DNA of 64,000 nt from Burkholderia sp. Ax-1719. GTDB taxonomy: Bacteria; Pseudomonadota; Gammaproteobacteria; Burkholderiales; Burkholderiaceae. The position numbers and the translations under genes were made by a program. Under the pieces are notes generated by a model. That model did no database searches, was not told where the DNA came from, and saw only the letters and a program-made list of their open reading frames with translations. The stretch's first letter is position 1; each line of letters starts with the position of its first letter. Of the stretch, positions 26,285-36,445 are shown one piece after another. Location: contig NZ_VWWJ01000016.1 in assembly GCF_011753055.1 (NCBI RefSeq), positions 1 to 64,000 on the forward strand, read 5' to 3'.

Positions 26285-28372
26285 TTAGTGCGCGCTATGA
26301 CGCGCGGCGATGGTCGCGCCCGCAGGCAGTGCTTCATACGGCGTCTCATGCACGGTCGGACGATCCGCGCGGCGCGCGCGCGCAATCGCGATCAGGCCGT
26401 ACACCACGATGCTCACCACCACGAAGATGAACAGGCCCGAGAGCGCCGCATCCACGTAGTCGTTGAAAATCATGCGCTGCATCTGTTCCGCCGATTTTGC
26501 GGGCGCGAGGATCTTGCCCGCATCCAGCGCCGCCTGCAGCTTCTGCGCGTGCGCAACGAAGCTCACCTTCGGGTTGCTGTCGAAAATCTTCTGCAGACCC
26601 GCCGTAAGCGTGCAGATCAGCAGCCAGAGCGTCGGCAGTGCGGTGACCCATGCGAACTTCTCGCGCTTCATCTTGAACAGCACCACAGTAGCGAGCATCA
26701 GCGCGATACCGGCGAGCATCTGGTTCGAGATGCCGAACAGCGGCCACAGCGTGTTGATGCCGCCGAGCGGATCGACCACGCCTTGATACAGGAAGTAGCC
26801 CCAGGCGGCCACGCACAAGGCGGTGGCGATCAGGTTCGCAGGCAGCGATTCCGTACGCTTCAAAGCCGGATGGAACGTGCCCAGCAGATCTTGCAGCATG
26901 AAGCGGCCCGCACGCGTTCCTGCGTCAACCGCCGTCAGGATGAACAGCGCTTCGAACAGGATCGCGAAGTGATACCAGAACGCCATCATCGCTTCGCCGC
27001 CGATCACCTGGTGCAGGATCTGCGCCATGCCAACGGCCAGCGTCGGCGCGCCGCCAGCGCGCGCGACGATGGTGGTTTCGCCCACCGCATGCGCCGTTTG
27101 CGTGAGCATGTCCGGCGTGAGCATGAAGCCCCAGTGGCCCACCGTCTGCGCGACCGCATCCGGCGTGGTGCCCAGCACCGCGAGCGGCGCATTCATCGCG
27201 AAGTACACGCCCGGCTCGATGACCGAAGCGGCCACCAGCGCCATGATCGCGACGAACGATTCCATCAGCATCGCGCCGTAACCGATGAAGCGCGCGTTGG
27301 TTTCGTTATCCAGCAGCTTGGGCGTGGTGCCCGACGAGATCAGCGCGTGGAAGCCCGACACCGAACCGCACGCAATCGTGATGAAGAGGAACGGGAACAG
27401 GTTGCCCGACCACACCGGACCGCTGCCGTCGATGAACTTAGTGAACGCCGGCATCTTCAGTTCCGGCGCGACAATCAGGATGCCGATCGCAAGCGCGAGG
27501 ATCGTGCCGATCTTCAGGAACGTGGAGAGGTAGTCGCGCGGCGCGAGCAGCAGCCACACCGGCAGCACCGACGCCACGAAACCGTAGCCAATCAGAATCC
27601 ACGTGAGCTGCGTGCCCGTGAACGTGAACCAGGCGGCGAGCGTGGGCGAATCATGCACGTGCTGACCGAAGGCGATCGACGCCATCAGCAGAATGAAGCC
27701 GATCACCGAAATCTCGCCGATCCTGCCCGGACGGATGTAGCGCACGTACAGGCCCATGAAGATCGCGATGGGAATCGTCGCGGCCACGGTGAACGTGCCC
27801 CACGGCGAGTTCGTCAGCGCCTTCACCACGATCAGCGCGAGCACCGCGAGAATGATGATCATGATGAGGAAGGTGCCGAAGAGGGCGATCACGCCCGGGA
27901 TCGGGCCGAGTTCCATCTTCACGAGGTCGCCGAGCGAGCGGCCGTCGCGGCGCGTGGAGAGGAACAGGACCACGAAGTCCTGCACCGCGCCCGCGAACAC
28001 CACGCCCGCGAGAATCCACAGCATGCCGGGCATGTAGCCCATCTGCGCGGCCAGCACCGGACCGACCAGCGGACCCGCGCCCGCAATCGCCGCGAAGTGG
28101 TGGCCGAACAGCACGTATTTGTTGGTGGGCACGTAATCGAGCCCGTCGTTGTGGCGCACGGCCGGCGTCATGCGCAGGCCGTCGAGTTGCAGCACCGTCG
28201 ACGCAATGAAGCGCGAGTAGAAGCGGTAAGCGATCAGATAAACGCAGACCGCGCAAATCACGATCCACAACGCGGAAATGCGCTCGCCGTGTGCGAGCGC
28301 GATAGTGCCGAACGCGAACGCGCCGAGCAGCGCGACTAACGTCCAGACGACAAAACTGGATGTCCGACTCAT
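26285..28372 (-). CDS. cstA: CstA-type pyruvate/peptide transporter (carbon starvation protein A)
   Basis: A 695-residue inner-membrane protein with many hydrophobic helices and the family signatures HHFAAIAGAGPLVGPVLA and ACGSVSGFHALISSGTTPK. CstA proteins import pyruvate when carbon is scarce; an older name is peptide transporter. Gene start at 28372 follows AATGGAGACGCC. The small YbdD partner gene is directly downstream. The region upstream holds a cluster of TACGTA palindromes that may be the control site. A NarL-type sensor/regulator pair lies close by but is separated by a GDPD gene, so a regulatory link is only a guess. Confidence 0.95.
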   Translation of the reverse strand: MSRTSSFVVWTLVALLGAFAFGTIALAHGERISALWIVICAVCVYLIAYRFYSRFIASTVLQLDGLRMTPAVRHNDGLDYVPTNKYVLFGHHFAAIAGAGPLVGPVLAAQMGYMPGMLWILAGVVFAGAVQDFVVLFLSTRRDGRSLGDLVKMELGPIPGVIALFGTFLIMIIILAVLALIVVKALTNSPWGTFTVAATIPIAIFMGLYVRYIRPGRIGEISVIGFILLMASIAFGQHVHDSPTLAAWFTFTGTQLTWILIGYGFVASVLPVWLLLAPRDYLSTFLKIGTILALAIGILIVAPELKMPAFTKFIDGSGPVWSGNLFPFLFITIACGSVSGFHALISSGTTPKLLDNETNARFIGYGAMLMESFVAIMALVAASVIEPGVYFAMNAPLAVLGTTPDAVAQTVGHWGFMLTPDMLTQTAHAVGETTIVARAGGAPTLAVGMAQILHQVIGGEAMMAFWYHFAILFEALFILTAVDAGTRAGRFMLQDLLGTFHPALKRTESLPANLIATALCVAAWGYFLYQGVVDPLGGINTLWPLFGISNQMLAGIALMLATVVLFKMKREKFAWVTALPTLWLLICTLTAGLQKIFDSNPKVSFVAHAQKLQAALDAGKILAPAKSAEQMQRMIFNDYVDAALSGLFIFVVVSIVVYGLIAIARARRADRPTVHETPYEALPAGATIAARHSAH

Positions 28373-28494
28373 GGCGTCTCCATTTTATGTTTTCTATTGG
28401 GTGGTCTTTTGCCCGCGTTCTTCATACTAGACAAAGAATGAGCGGAGCGTGGCGCACAGTATTCGCTTTCAACGCGCCTCCCACAACCGGACAA

Positions 28495-28525
28495 CTACGT
28501 AAGGCGGCTACGTAGTACTACGTAG
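28495..28525. promoter_or_regulatory. Cluster of TACGTA palindromes upstream of cstA
   Basis: CTACGTA at 28495-28501 is followed by a perfect 18-bp palindrome CTACGTAGTACTACGTAG at 28508-28525, each half of which is itself palindromic. It sits about 120-150 bp before the cstA start. Likely a binding site for a dimeric regulator; identity unknown. Confidence 0.55.
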
Positions 28526-28545
28526 CCAAACAGGCGATTACGCAT

Positions 28546-29475
28546 TTACGGACAGCGATAACCCTGTCGCATCGCGTCGCGCACCGGCGTCATCTGGCGC
28601 GGCGAATCGGCGAGAACCGCATCCACACCTGCGCACGCCGCCGCCTGGTAATCCGCCGCGTTATTCACGGCAATCGCAACGATATGCACGTCCGCATTGG
28701 TGCGAAAACACTGCACCGCTTGCGGCGACCAGAGCTGTACATCGGCGACGGTGGAATGCGCTTCGCCCAGCGTGAAGCGCTCCGTCAGATCGAGCGGACG
28801 CCGCCATTCGAAGGCCGCCCACGTGCCCGCTCGCGGCGGCGCGTCACACCGATGCGCCAGCGCCACGTCCGCAAGCCGTCCGCGCGTTGCATCGCGCGAC
28901 TCGAACACGCGAGCGCGCGGCCACGCAGCAAAAGCCTGCTGATACGCGGCTTCGGTGGAGTAGAGCAGCACGCGGCCCCACGCCCCGGTTTCGTCGAGCA
29001 CCCGCGCCACGGCGGCGGCCTGCGGCGCGGCGGGCAGCGCTTTCATATCGAGGATGACGGGGATATCGGCGGGAATGGCCGCCAGCGCTTCGACAAGCGT
29101 TGGAATGCCTGCGAACGTCTGCGGCTTGACGTGCGCGGCCGCGTTCACGCGCGCGAGTTCCGGGGCGGTCTTCGAAGCGACCGGACCGTGTGCATCGGTC
29201 AGCGCCGCGAGATCGGCAGGGCGATAGAGCACCGGCACGCCGTCGCGGCTCAATTGCACGGTGAGCCAGATGGCATCGGCGTGATTCGCGAGCGCCGTGC
29301 GGATCGCAATCAGCGTGTTCTCGGGCGCGTCGCCCGTGCCGCCGCGATGCGCGATCACGAGCGGCACGGTGTGCCTGTACGCGCTCGCCGTCGATGCGGG
29401 TTCGCTCGCGCATGCGGCCAGTATCGAAGCGATCGAAACGCCCATCGCAACACGCAAAGTCATCGTTCGGATCAT
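28546..29475 (-). CDS. GDPD-fold lipoprotein with altered active site
   Basis: 309 residues from ATG 29475, which begins a signal peptide ending in the lipobox ILAAC. VIAHRGG and APENT are typical of glycerophosphodiester phosphodiesterases, but the next two blocks are not. The ExD metal-binding pair in the strand after PENT reads AIWLTVQL, and the HD before the loop reads VLYRPADL. Key acidic and His ligands therefore appear lost, while the C-terminal barrel (GVDAVLADSP) is kept. It may be a binding protein or use other chemistry. An in-frame ATG at 29523 would place 16 extra residues before the signal peptide and is less likely. Confidence 0.8.
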   Translation of the reverse strand: MIRTMTLRVAMGVSIASILAACASEPASTASAYRHTVPLVIAHRGGTGDAPENTLIAIRTALANHADAIWLTVQLSRDGVPVLYRPADLAALTDAHGPVASKTAPELARVNAAAHVKPQTFAGIPTLVEALAAIPADIPVILDMKALPAAPQAAAVARVLDETGAWGRVLLYSTEAAYQQAFAAWPRARVFESRDATRGRLADVALAHRCDAPPRAGTWAAFEWRRPLDLTERFTLGEAHSTVADVQLWSPQAVQCFRTNADVHIVAIAVNNAADYQAAACAGVDAVLADSPRQMTPVRDAMRQGYRCP

Positions 29476-29637
29476 GATCGGCTCGTAGAAAATCGGGGAT
29501 GCGTGAAATCGTTGCGCGTGCATCTATCGCGCGATACGTGCAACACAGGCAGGCCCGCGCGGAAATTGCCCGCCCTGACAGACGCGCCCGGTTATGCTTG
29601 CACACTCTGCTTCCCAATACTGCCAGCCCCGGCCGCC

Positions 29638-31089
29638 ATGCCCGCCCCATTTTTCTTCAACGACCGGCTGAAGACAAAAATCTTTCTGCTCGCGGTCGTG
29701 CCGTTTCTCGCCGCGATCGCAAGCATCGGCATTGGCGTGCGGCAGCAGGCGACCGCGCTCGCGCGCACGCAACACGCCACCATGCAGGCGGCGTATCTGT
29801 CGAGCAAAGAGATCGAGCTGCGCCATTACGTCGAACTGGCCACCAGCGCCATCGAGCCGCTTTACGATCCCAACGCCGCCGGCGCGACCACCCCGCCCGC
29901 CGATGAAACCGCCCGCCAGCGCGCGGCGCTCGCCGTGCTGCAAAAGATGGACTTCGGCCCCGACGGCTATTTCTTCGTCTACGACATGCATGGCCGTTCG
30001 CTGATGCATCCGCGCGAGCCCAGCCTCGTCGGCCAGGATCTGTGGAACCTGCGCGATCCGCAGGGCGCGCTCACGATCCAGCAACTCGTGACGGCGGCGC
30101 AGCACGGCGGCGGTTACGTGCGCTACATGTGGCACCGGCCTTCGACGGGCAAGCTCGCGCCCAAGCTCGGCTACGTGGTGGCGCTGCCGCGCTGGGGCTG
30201 GATGGTCGGCACAGGCATTTATCTGGACGATGTCGATTCCACGCTCGCCCATATCGACGAACGCGCCTCGGCCAATATCGAGCGCACGCTGCAATGGCTC
30301 GGCGTGATCGCGCTGGCGGGCGTAGGCGTGTTCGCGCTCGGCGCGCTGGTGCTCAACGTGAGCGAGTACCGCAGCACCGACGCCAAGCTCAAACGTCTCG
30401 CGCAGCAGGTCGTGGAATCGCAGGAGCAGGAGCGCGCACGGCTGTCGCGCGAGTTGCACGACGGCATCAGCCAGATGCTGGTGTCGGCGAAACTGCTGCT
30501 CGAATCGGCGCTCGCGCGCTTCGAGCGCGGCGAAACCCGCGTGGCCGCCGCCGAGGCATCGCTGTCCACCGGACTCACGCGTCTGTCAGACACGCTGCGC
30601 GAGGTGCGCCGCATCTCGCACGCGCTGCGCCCGGCCATGCTCGACGATCTCGGGCTGGCCGCCGCGCTCGAACAACTCACGCGCGAGCTCGCCGACGAAT
30701 CGTCGATGGAGATCGGCTTCACGCTGGAAGGCGAGGGCGACGCACCCATGCGCGCGAGCGCGCGGGCCGCGCCCTTGCCCGACGCCGTCAACACGGTCTT
30801 GTTCCGCATCGCGCAGGAAGCGCTCACCAACATCGTGAAGCATGCTCATGCGCGGCGCGCGGCGCTCACGCTCGACATCGGGCAGGATGGCGTGACGCTC
30901 GCCATCGCCGACAACGGGCGCGGCTTCGACGTGGCGCTCGCGCAGGCCGATCCGCGCGCGGGTATGGGGCTGCGCAACATGCGTGAGCGACTGGAGCCGC
31001 TGGGCGGCCAGCTTTCCATCAGCTCGAAGCCGGGACATACGGTGCTAACCGCGTGGGTGCCGATCCGCCCGGGCGGCGCCCGCACATAA
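29638..31089 (+). CDS. Sensor histidine kinase, NarL-type (single-Cache sensor, HisKA_3)
   Basis: A 483-residue membrane kinase. A first membrane helix (IFLLAVVPFLAAIASIGIG) is followed by a periplasmic single-Cache domain (DGYFFVYDMHGRSLMHP, RWGWMVGTGIYLDDV), a second membrane helix (LGVIALAGVGVFALGALVL), a short linker, the phospho-accepting SRELHDGISQMLVSAK and a HATPase domain (NIVKHAH, IADNGRGFD, GMGLRNMRERL). ATG 29638 is chosen because the first membrane helix begins soon after it. The partner response regulator starts 19 nt downstream. Cache domains of this type bind small organic acids or amines; the ligand is unknown. Confidence 0.92.
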   Translation: MPAPFFFNDRLKTKIFLLAVVPFLAAIASIGIGVRQQATALARTQHATMQAAYLSSKEIELRHYVELATSAIEPLYDPNAAGATTPPADETARQRAALAVLQKMDFGPDGYFFVYDMHGRSLMHPREPSLVGQDLWNLRDPQGALTIQQLVTAAQHGGGYVRYMWHRPSTGKLAPKLGYVVALPRWGWMVGTGIYLDDVDSTLAHIDERASANIERTLQWLGVIALAGVGVFALGALVLNVSEYRSTDAKLKRLAQQVVESQEQERARLSRELHDGISQMLVSAKLLLESALARFERGETRVAAAEASLSTGLTRLSDTLREVRRISHALRPAMLDDLGLAAALEQLTRELADESSMEIGFTLEGEGDAPMRASARAAPLPDAVNTVLFRIAQEALTNIVKHAHARRAALTLDIGQDGVTLAIADNGRGFDVALAQADPRAGMGLRNMRERLEPLGGQLSISSKPGHTVLTAWVPIRPGGART

Positions 31090-31108
31090 AGAAGCACACA
31101 GAGACACC

Positions 31109-31768
31109 ATGAACGAAGCAGTGGAACCATCAAAGGAGGTGGCGAAGATCGCGCGCCTCGTGCTCGTCGACGACCATCCGCTGGTGCGCGACGGACTGCG
31201 CGCGCGACTCGAAGCCGTGCCGGGCCTCGAAGTCGCGGGCGAGGCGGGCAACGCCGATGAGGCCATCGCCCTGGCCGCCGCGCTCGAACCCGATCTCGCG
31301 CTGATGGACGTCGGCATGGCCGGCATCAACGGCATCGCGCTGGCGGGCATTTTTCACGAGCGCTTTCCGGCGATCCGCGTGCTGATGCTGTCCATGCACG
31401 ACAACGTCGAATACGTGACGCAGGCGCTGCGTGCGGGCGCAAGCGGCTATGTGCTGAAGGATTCGCCGGGCGCGGAGATTGTGCGCGCCATCGAAGCCGT
31501 GCTGGCGGGGCAGACGTTTTTCAGCGCGGGGCTGGGCGCGCGCATGATCCAGGCGTCGCTCAAGGAAACGCCCATCGAGCGTCTCACGCCGCGCGAGCGC
31601 GACATTCTGGATGCGCTCGCCGAAGGTTTATCGAGCAAGCAGATCGCGCAGCGCGCGGGTTTGTCGGTGCGTACTGTTGAGACGCATCGGCTCAATCTGA
31701 AGCGCAAGCTCGATATCGACGGTCAAGCGGAACTGATCAAGTTCGCGGTGGAGAACCGCAGAAAGTAA
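31109..31768 (+). CDS. NarL/LuxR-type response regulator
   Basis: A 219-residue response regulator: acidic pocket LVDDHP near residue 17, phospho-acceptor Asp in LALMDVGMAG, the Lys in YVLKDSPG, and a C-terminal LuxR HTH (LTPRERDILDALAEG..., SVRTVETHRLNLKRKL). It is the cognate regulator of the upstream sensor kinase, with which it forms an operon. An A-rich GGAGGTGG just inside the gene at the chosen start suggests that an internal GTG is possible, but ATG 31109 gives a normal receiver N-terminus. A hairpin follows the stop. Confidence 0.92.
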   Translation: MNEAVEPSKEVAKIARLVLVDDHPLVRDGLRARLEAVPGLEVAGEAGNADEAIALAAALEPDLALMDVGMAGINGIALAGIFHERFPAIRVLMLSMHDNVEYVTQALRAGASGYVLKDSPGAEIVRAIEAVLAGQTFFSAGLGARMIQASLKETPIERLTPRERDILDALAEGLSSKQIAQRAGLSVRTVETHRLNLKRKLDIDGQAELIKFAVENRRK

Positions 31769-31795
31769 GCGCTCAAAACGCAACGCCCAAACGCA

Positions 31796-31831
31796 CACGG
31801 CGCGCACTCTCGCGAAAGAGTGCGCGCCGTG
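31796..31831. terminator. Long GC-rich hairpin, probable terminator
   Basis: A 15-bp perfect stem (31796-31810 with 31817-31831) around CGCGAA. It lies between the convergent response regulator and HpnM genes. There is no long T tract, so termination strength is uncertain. Confidence 0.65.
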
Positions 31832-31871
31832 CCGTCTGATTCCTGCGCGAACGACTAAGCTGAATGAAGCT

Positions 31872-32480
31872 TTAGCTGCGCGCGTTGTGATCGACGAGGA
31901 ACTTGATGAGGCCGTCGATGCCGCCCTTGGCGATCTGGTCGGCGAACTGGGTCTGATAGACCTGGATCAGCCACGCGCCCATCATGTTGATGTCGTAGAT
32001 CTTCCAGCCGTTGCCGGAACGTTCGAGGCGGTAGTCGATGGCGTCGTCGCCGCCGTTGCTCAACACGTGCGACTGCACGACGGTGTCCTTCGCAGCCGCG
32101 CCCGTATTCGACGGCGCGAACTTGAAGTTCACCTGGGTGTCGCGAAGTTGCGCGAGCGACGATGCATAGGTCTTCACGAGCAGGAGTTGAAATTGCTCAT
32201 ACAACTTCTGCTGTTGGTCGGGGGTAGCCGTCGTCCAGGCCTTGCCGATGGCGATACGCGTGGTGCGCTGGAAATCCGTGGCGGGCACGAAATGGGTCTC
32301 GACCACCTTGGTGATCTGGGCCATGTCGCCGCCGCGGGCTTGCGGATCGGCCTGCATCGCCTTCACGGTGCCTTCCACGGCGGCTTTGACGACGGCGTCC
32401 GGAGACGACTGGGCAAAAGCGGCGCCCGACACGCCCGACAGGAAGGCGGCGGCGATAAATGCGGTGAGATAACGTTTCAT
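31872..32480 (-). CDS. hpnM: HpnM/MlaC-family periplasmic lipid-binding protein
   Basis: A 202-residue protein with a signal peptide (MKRYLTAFIAAAFLSGVSGAAFA) and an MlaC/Ttg2D-type domain. The core KAWTTATPDQQQKLYEQFQLLL and the late GWKIYDINMMGAWLIQVY are characteristic. MlaC carries phospholipids between membranes; HpnM is the version linked to hopanoid transport. The gene is divergent from hpnN, and its neighbour after that is mlaA, so the module links hopanoid export with outer-membrane lipid asymmetry. The start 32480 is the Met of the signal peptide; a longer frame to 32540 is open. MlaC is an acceptable alternative name. Confidence 0.83.
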   Translation of the reverse strand: MKRYLTAFIAAAFLSGVSGAAFAQSSPDAVVKAAVEGTVKAMQADPQARGGDMAQITKVVETHFVPATDFQRTTRIAIGKAWTTATPDQQQKLYEQFQLLLVKTYASSLAQLRDTQVNFKFAPSNTGAAAKDTVVQSHVLSNGGDDAIDYRLERSGNGWKIYDINMMGAWLIQVYQTQFADQIAKGGIDGLIKFLVDHNARS

Positions 32481-32688
32481 ACGCGTTTTTGGAGCAGTGA
32501 ATTTCAGGTGCCGGTGGGATGGGGCAAGGTTGCGGCGCAAGCGACGCTGCGATCCCGCCCCGGCTGACCCAGTATAACGGCTTTGCCGGTTGCGCTCGTG
32601 TGCGCGAGGCGCGCCTTGCTGGGCGAGGCCGGTATACTTGAGCGCTTCACATCAAGAACTAGTTAAACGACAAGGCCCCCTCGCCTTT

Positions 32689-35319
32689 ATGCTGAAGCCA
32701 TTCATCATCCACCTCGTCGCCTGGTCTGTGCGCCGCGCGGCGTGGGTCATCACACTCGCGCTCGCGCTGGCCGTCTTCGGTAGCGTGTACGTTGCGAAGC
32801 ATTTCAAGATCAACACGGACATCAGCGGCCTAGTCGAGAACAACGCCGAATGGGCCGCGCTCGGCGACGCCAAGGACAAGGCGTTCCCCAATCGAAGCGG
32901 CTCACTGCTGGTGGTGGTCGAAGCCCAGGTGCCCGAACTCGCGGACGCCGCCGCCGACAAACTCGCCGACGCCCTCAAGCAGCACACGAACGAATTCAGC
33001 GCCGTCTCGCAACCCGCGGGCGGCCCGTTCTTCGAACACAACGGCCTGCTGTTCCCGTCGACGCCAACGGTGCTGTCGACCACCGGCCAGCTCGTGCAGG
33101 CGCGCCCGCTGATCAACCAGCTCGCGAAGGATCCAAGCCTCGCTGGCCTCGCCGGCACGCTCACCACCACACTGCAACTGCCGCTCACGATCGGTCAGGT
33201 GAAGTTGCCGCAAATGGCAAGCCTGCTCGGCAGCGCCGCCAATACCGTCGACGATGTGCTCGCCGGCCGGCCCGCCGCGTTCTCGTGGCGCGCGCTGGTG
33301 GACAAGGACGCCGCGACCAAACCCGCGTTCTCCTTCGTTACCGTTCAACCGGTGCTGAATTTCGCCGCGCTCAAGGCCGGCGCAAGCGCCTCGCAGGCGA
33401 TCCGCGATACGGCCGCATCGCTGCATCTCGACACCGAATACGGCGCGCGCGTGCGCCTGACCGGCGAACAACCGCTCGCCGATGACGAATTCGCCTCGGT
33501 GCAGGACGGCGCGGCGCTCAACGGCGCGATCACCGCCATCGTCGTGCTTGTGATCCTGTGGCTCGCGCTGCGCTCGGGCCGCCTGATCGGCGCCGTGCTC
33601 ATCACGCTGGTGGTCGGCCTGATCGTCACGGCGGCGCTGGGTCTGGCGATGATCGGCTCGCTCAATATGCTGTCGGTCGCCTTCATGGTGCTGTTCGTGG
33701 GGCTGGGCGTGGACTTCGGCGTGCAGTTCGGCGTGAAGTATCGCGAGGAGCGCTTCCAGGACGACCGGCTCGACGTCGCGCTGCTCAAGACCGCGCGCCT
33801 GATCGGCGTGCCGCTCACGCTCGCCGCCATCGCCGTGGCCGAAAGTTTCTTTTCGTTCCTGCCGACCGCGTACAAGGGTCTGTCCGAACTCGGCCAGATC
33901 GCGGGCGTGGGCATGTTCGTCGCGTATATCGCCAACATGACGCTGCTGCCCGCGCTCATCAGCGTGTTCAAGCCGAAGGGCGAGCGCGCTTCGCCGGGCT
34001 TTGCGTTTCTCGCGCCCGTCGATAAATGGCTGGCGGAGCATCGCAAGCCGGTGCTGATCGGCACGCTGATCGTCGTGGTGGGCGCATCGCCGCTGCTGTA
34101 TTTCCTGCGCTTCGACTTCAATCCGCTGCATCTGAAGGATCCGCATACGGAATCGATGGCGACGCTGATCGCGCTGAAAAATTCGCCGGTCATTTCGATC
34201 AACGACGTGAGCGTGCTCGCGCCCACGCTGGCGGCTGCCGACACCATCGCCGCGAAGCTCGAAAAGCTGCCGGAAGTGGGCCGCGCGACCACGCTCAGCT
34301 CGCTGATCCCCACGGACCAGCAGCAAAAGCTCATGCTGATTTCGAGCGCCTCGCAGCAACTGATGCCCGCGCTCACGCAGCAGCCCTCGTCGCCAGTCAC
34401 CGACGCCGTGCGCGTCGATACGCTCAAGCGCGCGGCCAACCAGCTCGCGCTGGCGGCGGGCGATCATCCGGGTCCGGGCGCAGCCGAAGCCAAACATCTG
34501 TCGGATGGGCTGATGAAGCTGGCGGCCGCCAGCCCGGCCCTGCGCGACAAGGCCGAAACCGCCTTCAGCCAGCCGCTCAGGCTCGCCTTCGCGCAGCTGG
34601 AGCGCCTGCTGCAGCCGTCGGAAATCACGCGTGAAAATCTGCCGCCCGCGATGGTCGGCGACTGGGTGTCGTCCGTCACGGGGCAGGCGATTGTCGACGT
34701 CGCGCCGCGCGTGCCCGCAGGCGTCGATCCGAACGACGACGTCATGCTCGCGCGCTTCTCGCACGCCGTGAAGAAGGCGGAGCCGGGCGCGATCGGCGGC
34801 CCGATCTCGATCCTGCACTCGGCCAACGTGATCATTCTGGCGTTCCTGCAGGCGGCGTGCTGGTCGGTGCTGCTCATCACCGCGCTGCTGTGGATCACGT
34901 TGCGCCATTTCGGCGACGTGCTGCGCACGCTGATTCCTCTGCTGGTATCGGCGCTCGTGACACTAGAGTTGTGTGTTGTGTTCGGTATCCAACTCAATTT
35001 CGCCAACATCATCGCGCTTCCCCTGATGCTGGGCGTGGGCGTCGCGTTCAAAATCTATTTCGTGATGGCATGGCGCGCGGGGCAAACCGGCCTCCTGCAT
35101 TCGAGCCTCACACACGCGGTGCTGTTCTCGGCCGCAACCACCGCCACGGCGTTCGGCAGCCTGTGGCTTTCGCACCATCCGGGCACGTCGAGCATGGGCA
35201 AACTGCTCGCGCTGTCCTTGTTATGTACGCTGATCGGCGCCGTGGTGTTCCAGCCGGTGCTGATGGGCAAGCCGCGCGCAAAGCGCACACGATCGCAAAT
35301 GCAGGGGATCGATCAATGA
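32689..35319 (+). CDS. hpnN: HpnN-type hopanoid RND/MMPL transporter
   Basis: An 876-residue inner-membrane protein with the RND layout: one N-terminal membrane helix, a large periplasmic domain (about residues 40-265), five helices including [21 protein letters not shown], then a second periplasmic domain starting [12 protein letters not shown] and another helix bundle ending [18 protein letters not shown]. HpnN carries hopanoids from the inner to the outer membrane. ATG 32689 starts the first membrane segment; upstream in-frame sequence is not family-like. The stop overlaps the mlaA start (ATGA, 35316-35319), so the two are translationally coupled. Confidence 0.9.
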   Translation: MLKPFIIHLVAWSVRRAAWVITLALALAVFGSVYVAKHFKINTDISGLVENNAEWAALGDAKDKAFPNRSGSLLVVVEAQVPELADAAADKLADALKQHTNEFSAVSQPAGGPFFEHNGLLFPSTPTVLSTTGQLVQARPLINQLAKDPSLAGLAGTLTTTLQLPLTIGQVKLPQMASLLGSAANTVDDVLAGRPAAFSWRALVDKDAATKPAFSFVTVQPVLNFAALKAGASASQAIRDTAASLHLDTEYGARVRLTGEQPLADDEFASVQDGAALNGAITAIVVLVILWLALRSGRLIGAVLITLVVGLIVTAALGLAMIGSLNMLSVAFMVLFVGLGVDFGVQFGVKYREERFQDDRLDVALLKTARLIGVPLTLAAIAVAESFFSFLPTAYKGLSELGQIAGVGMFVAYIANMTLLPALISVFKPKGERASPGFAFLAPVDKWLAEHRKPVLIGTLIVVVGASPLLYFLRFDFNPLHLKDPHTESMATLIALKNSPVISINDVSVLAPTLAAADTIAAKLEKLPEVGRATTLSSLIPTDQQQKLMLISSASQQLMPALTQQPSSPVTDAVRVDTLKRAANQLALAAGDHPGPGAAEAKHLSDGLMKLAAASPALRDKAETAFSQPLRLAFAQLERLLQPSEITRENLPPAMVGDWVSSVTGQAIVDVAPRVPAGVDPNDDVMLARFSHAVKKAEPGAIGGPISILHSANVIILAFLQAACWSVLLITALLWITLRHFGDVLRTLIPLLVSALVTLELCVVFGIQLNFANIIALPLMLGVGVAFKIYFVMAWRAGQTGLLHSSLTHAVLFSAATTATAFGSLWLSHHPGTSSMGKLLALSLLCTLIGAVVFQPVLMGKPRAKRTRSQMQGIDQ

Positions 35320-36326
35320 TGAAGAAAAAAGCCGCGCTCACCATGGCGGCAGCGAGCCTGACGCTCCTCGTGACGTCGGGCTGCGCAACCGGTCCTGAGC
35401 GCAAGCCGGGTGACCCGTTCGAACCCGCGAACCGGGCGATCTTTACGTTTAACGACGCGCTCGACACCCATATCGCGCAGCCGATCGCGAAGGGTTACCA
35501 GAAAGTCACGCCTCAGCCGATGCGCCAGGCGATTTCCAACTTCTTCTCGAATCTCGGCGACATCAGCAATTTCGCCAATGATCTGCTGCAGTTGAAAATC
35601 ACCGACGCGACCGAAGACCTGATGCGTCTGGCAATGAACACGACCTTCGGTCTGGGCGGCCTGATCGACTTCGCTACGCCCGCGGGCCTGCCGAAGCACC
35701 ATCAGGACTTCGGTCTGACGATGGGCCATTACGGCGTGCCGGCGGGTCCGTATCTCGTGCTGCCGGTGTTCGGGCCCAGCTCGATTCGCGACGGTATCGG
35801 CATGGGCGTGGACGTGAAGTTCAACCTGCTCAACTACATCGAGCCCGCCGTGCGCAACCCGATGTATATCGCGCAGTTCGTCAGCACGCGCGCCGATCTG
35901 CTGGGCGCAACCGACCTGCTGCAACAGGCCGCGCTCGACAAGTATTCGTTCGTGCGCGACGCGTATCGCCAGCAGCGCCAGTCGATGATCAACGGCTCGC
36001 AGAACAGCAACGCGCCGCTGCCGGACTACGGCGACCCAGGCGCCACCGACGACAACGGCGGCGGTGCTGGCGCGGGCAAGTCGAATAACGGACTGCCGAA
36101 TTACGAGGATCCGGGCGAGGGCAGTGCAGCGACGCCTGCCGCCGGTGCGACGGGTGCGGGCGCAGGGGCGGCTGCCGCTGCGGGTACGGCGGGTGTTGCG
36201 GCAGGTACGGCGGCGTCCGCGCCGGTTGCCGCTTCCGCTCCCAAGGCGGCTTCTGGCGCTGTGCCAGCGAAAGCGGCTTCGGCTCCGGCAACTGCTGCGC
36301 CGGCGCAACCGGCCTCGGCGCCTTGA
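35316..36326 (+). CDS. mlaA: MlaA/VacJ-family outer-membrane lipoprotein
   Basis: A 336-residue protein with a lipoprotein signal ([23 protein letters not shown]) and the MlaA core: [49 protein letters not shown] and [13 protein letters not shown]. MlaA extracts mislocalised phospholipid from the outer leaflet of the outer membrane. About 100 C-terminal residues form an unusual Ala/Pro/Gly-rich, probably disordered tail ([17 protein letters not shown], then repeated Ala-rich units), longer than in E. coli. It is coupled to hpnN and precedes a strong terminator. Confidence 0.93.
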   Translation: MMKKKAALTMAAASLTLLVTSGCATGPERKPGDPFEPANRAIFTFNDALDTHIAQPIAKGYQKVTPQPMRQAISNFFSNLGDISNFANDLLQLKITDATEDLMRLAMNTTFGLGGLIDFATPAGLPKHHQDFGLTMGHYGVPAGPYLVLPVFGPSSIRDGIGMGVDVKFNLLNYIEPAVRNPMYIAQFVSTRADLLGATDLLQQAALDKYSFVRDAYRQQRQSMINGSQNSNAPLPDYGDPGATDDNGGGAGAGKSNNGLPNYEDPGEGSAATPAAGATGAGAGAAAAAGTAGVAAGTAASAPVAASAPKAASGAVPAKAASAPATAAPAQPASAP

Positions 36327-36379
36327 GCTCGAACGCGATGTGATGGATTCGCCTGCGCGAGCGGGCGAATCCAGATGTG

Positions 36380-36420
36380 AAAAACCCCGGCAAGGTCATC
36401 GACCTTGCCGGGGTTTTTTC
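36380..36420. terminator. Strong bidirectional terminator after mlaA
   Basis: A5-CCCCGGCAAGGTC pairs with GACCTTGCCGGGG-T6 around a 3-nt loop (about 36,381-36,419). It ends the hpnN-mlaA unit and the leftward thioesterase gene. Confidence 0.92.
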
Positions 36421-36445
36421 TGCCTTAAGCGGAAAACAACTCAGC

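Noticed and set aside
26141-28339. Very long open frame (732 codons) antisense to cstA, rich in His, Arg and Asp
   Set aside because: Composition is that of a high-GC shadow; cstA on the other strand has clear family motifs throughout.
32902-34908. 668-codon frame antisense to hpnN
   Set aside because: Shadow frame caused by GC-rich codon use; hpnN is unambiguous.
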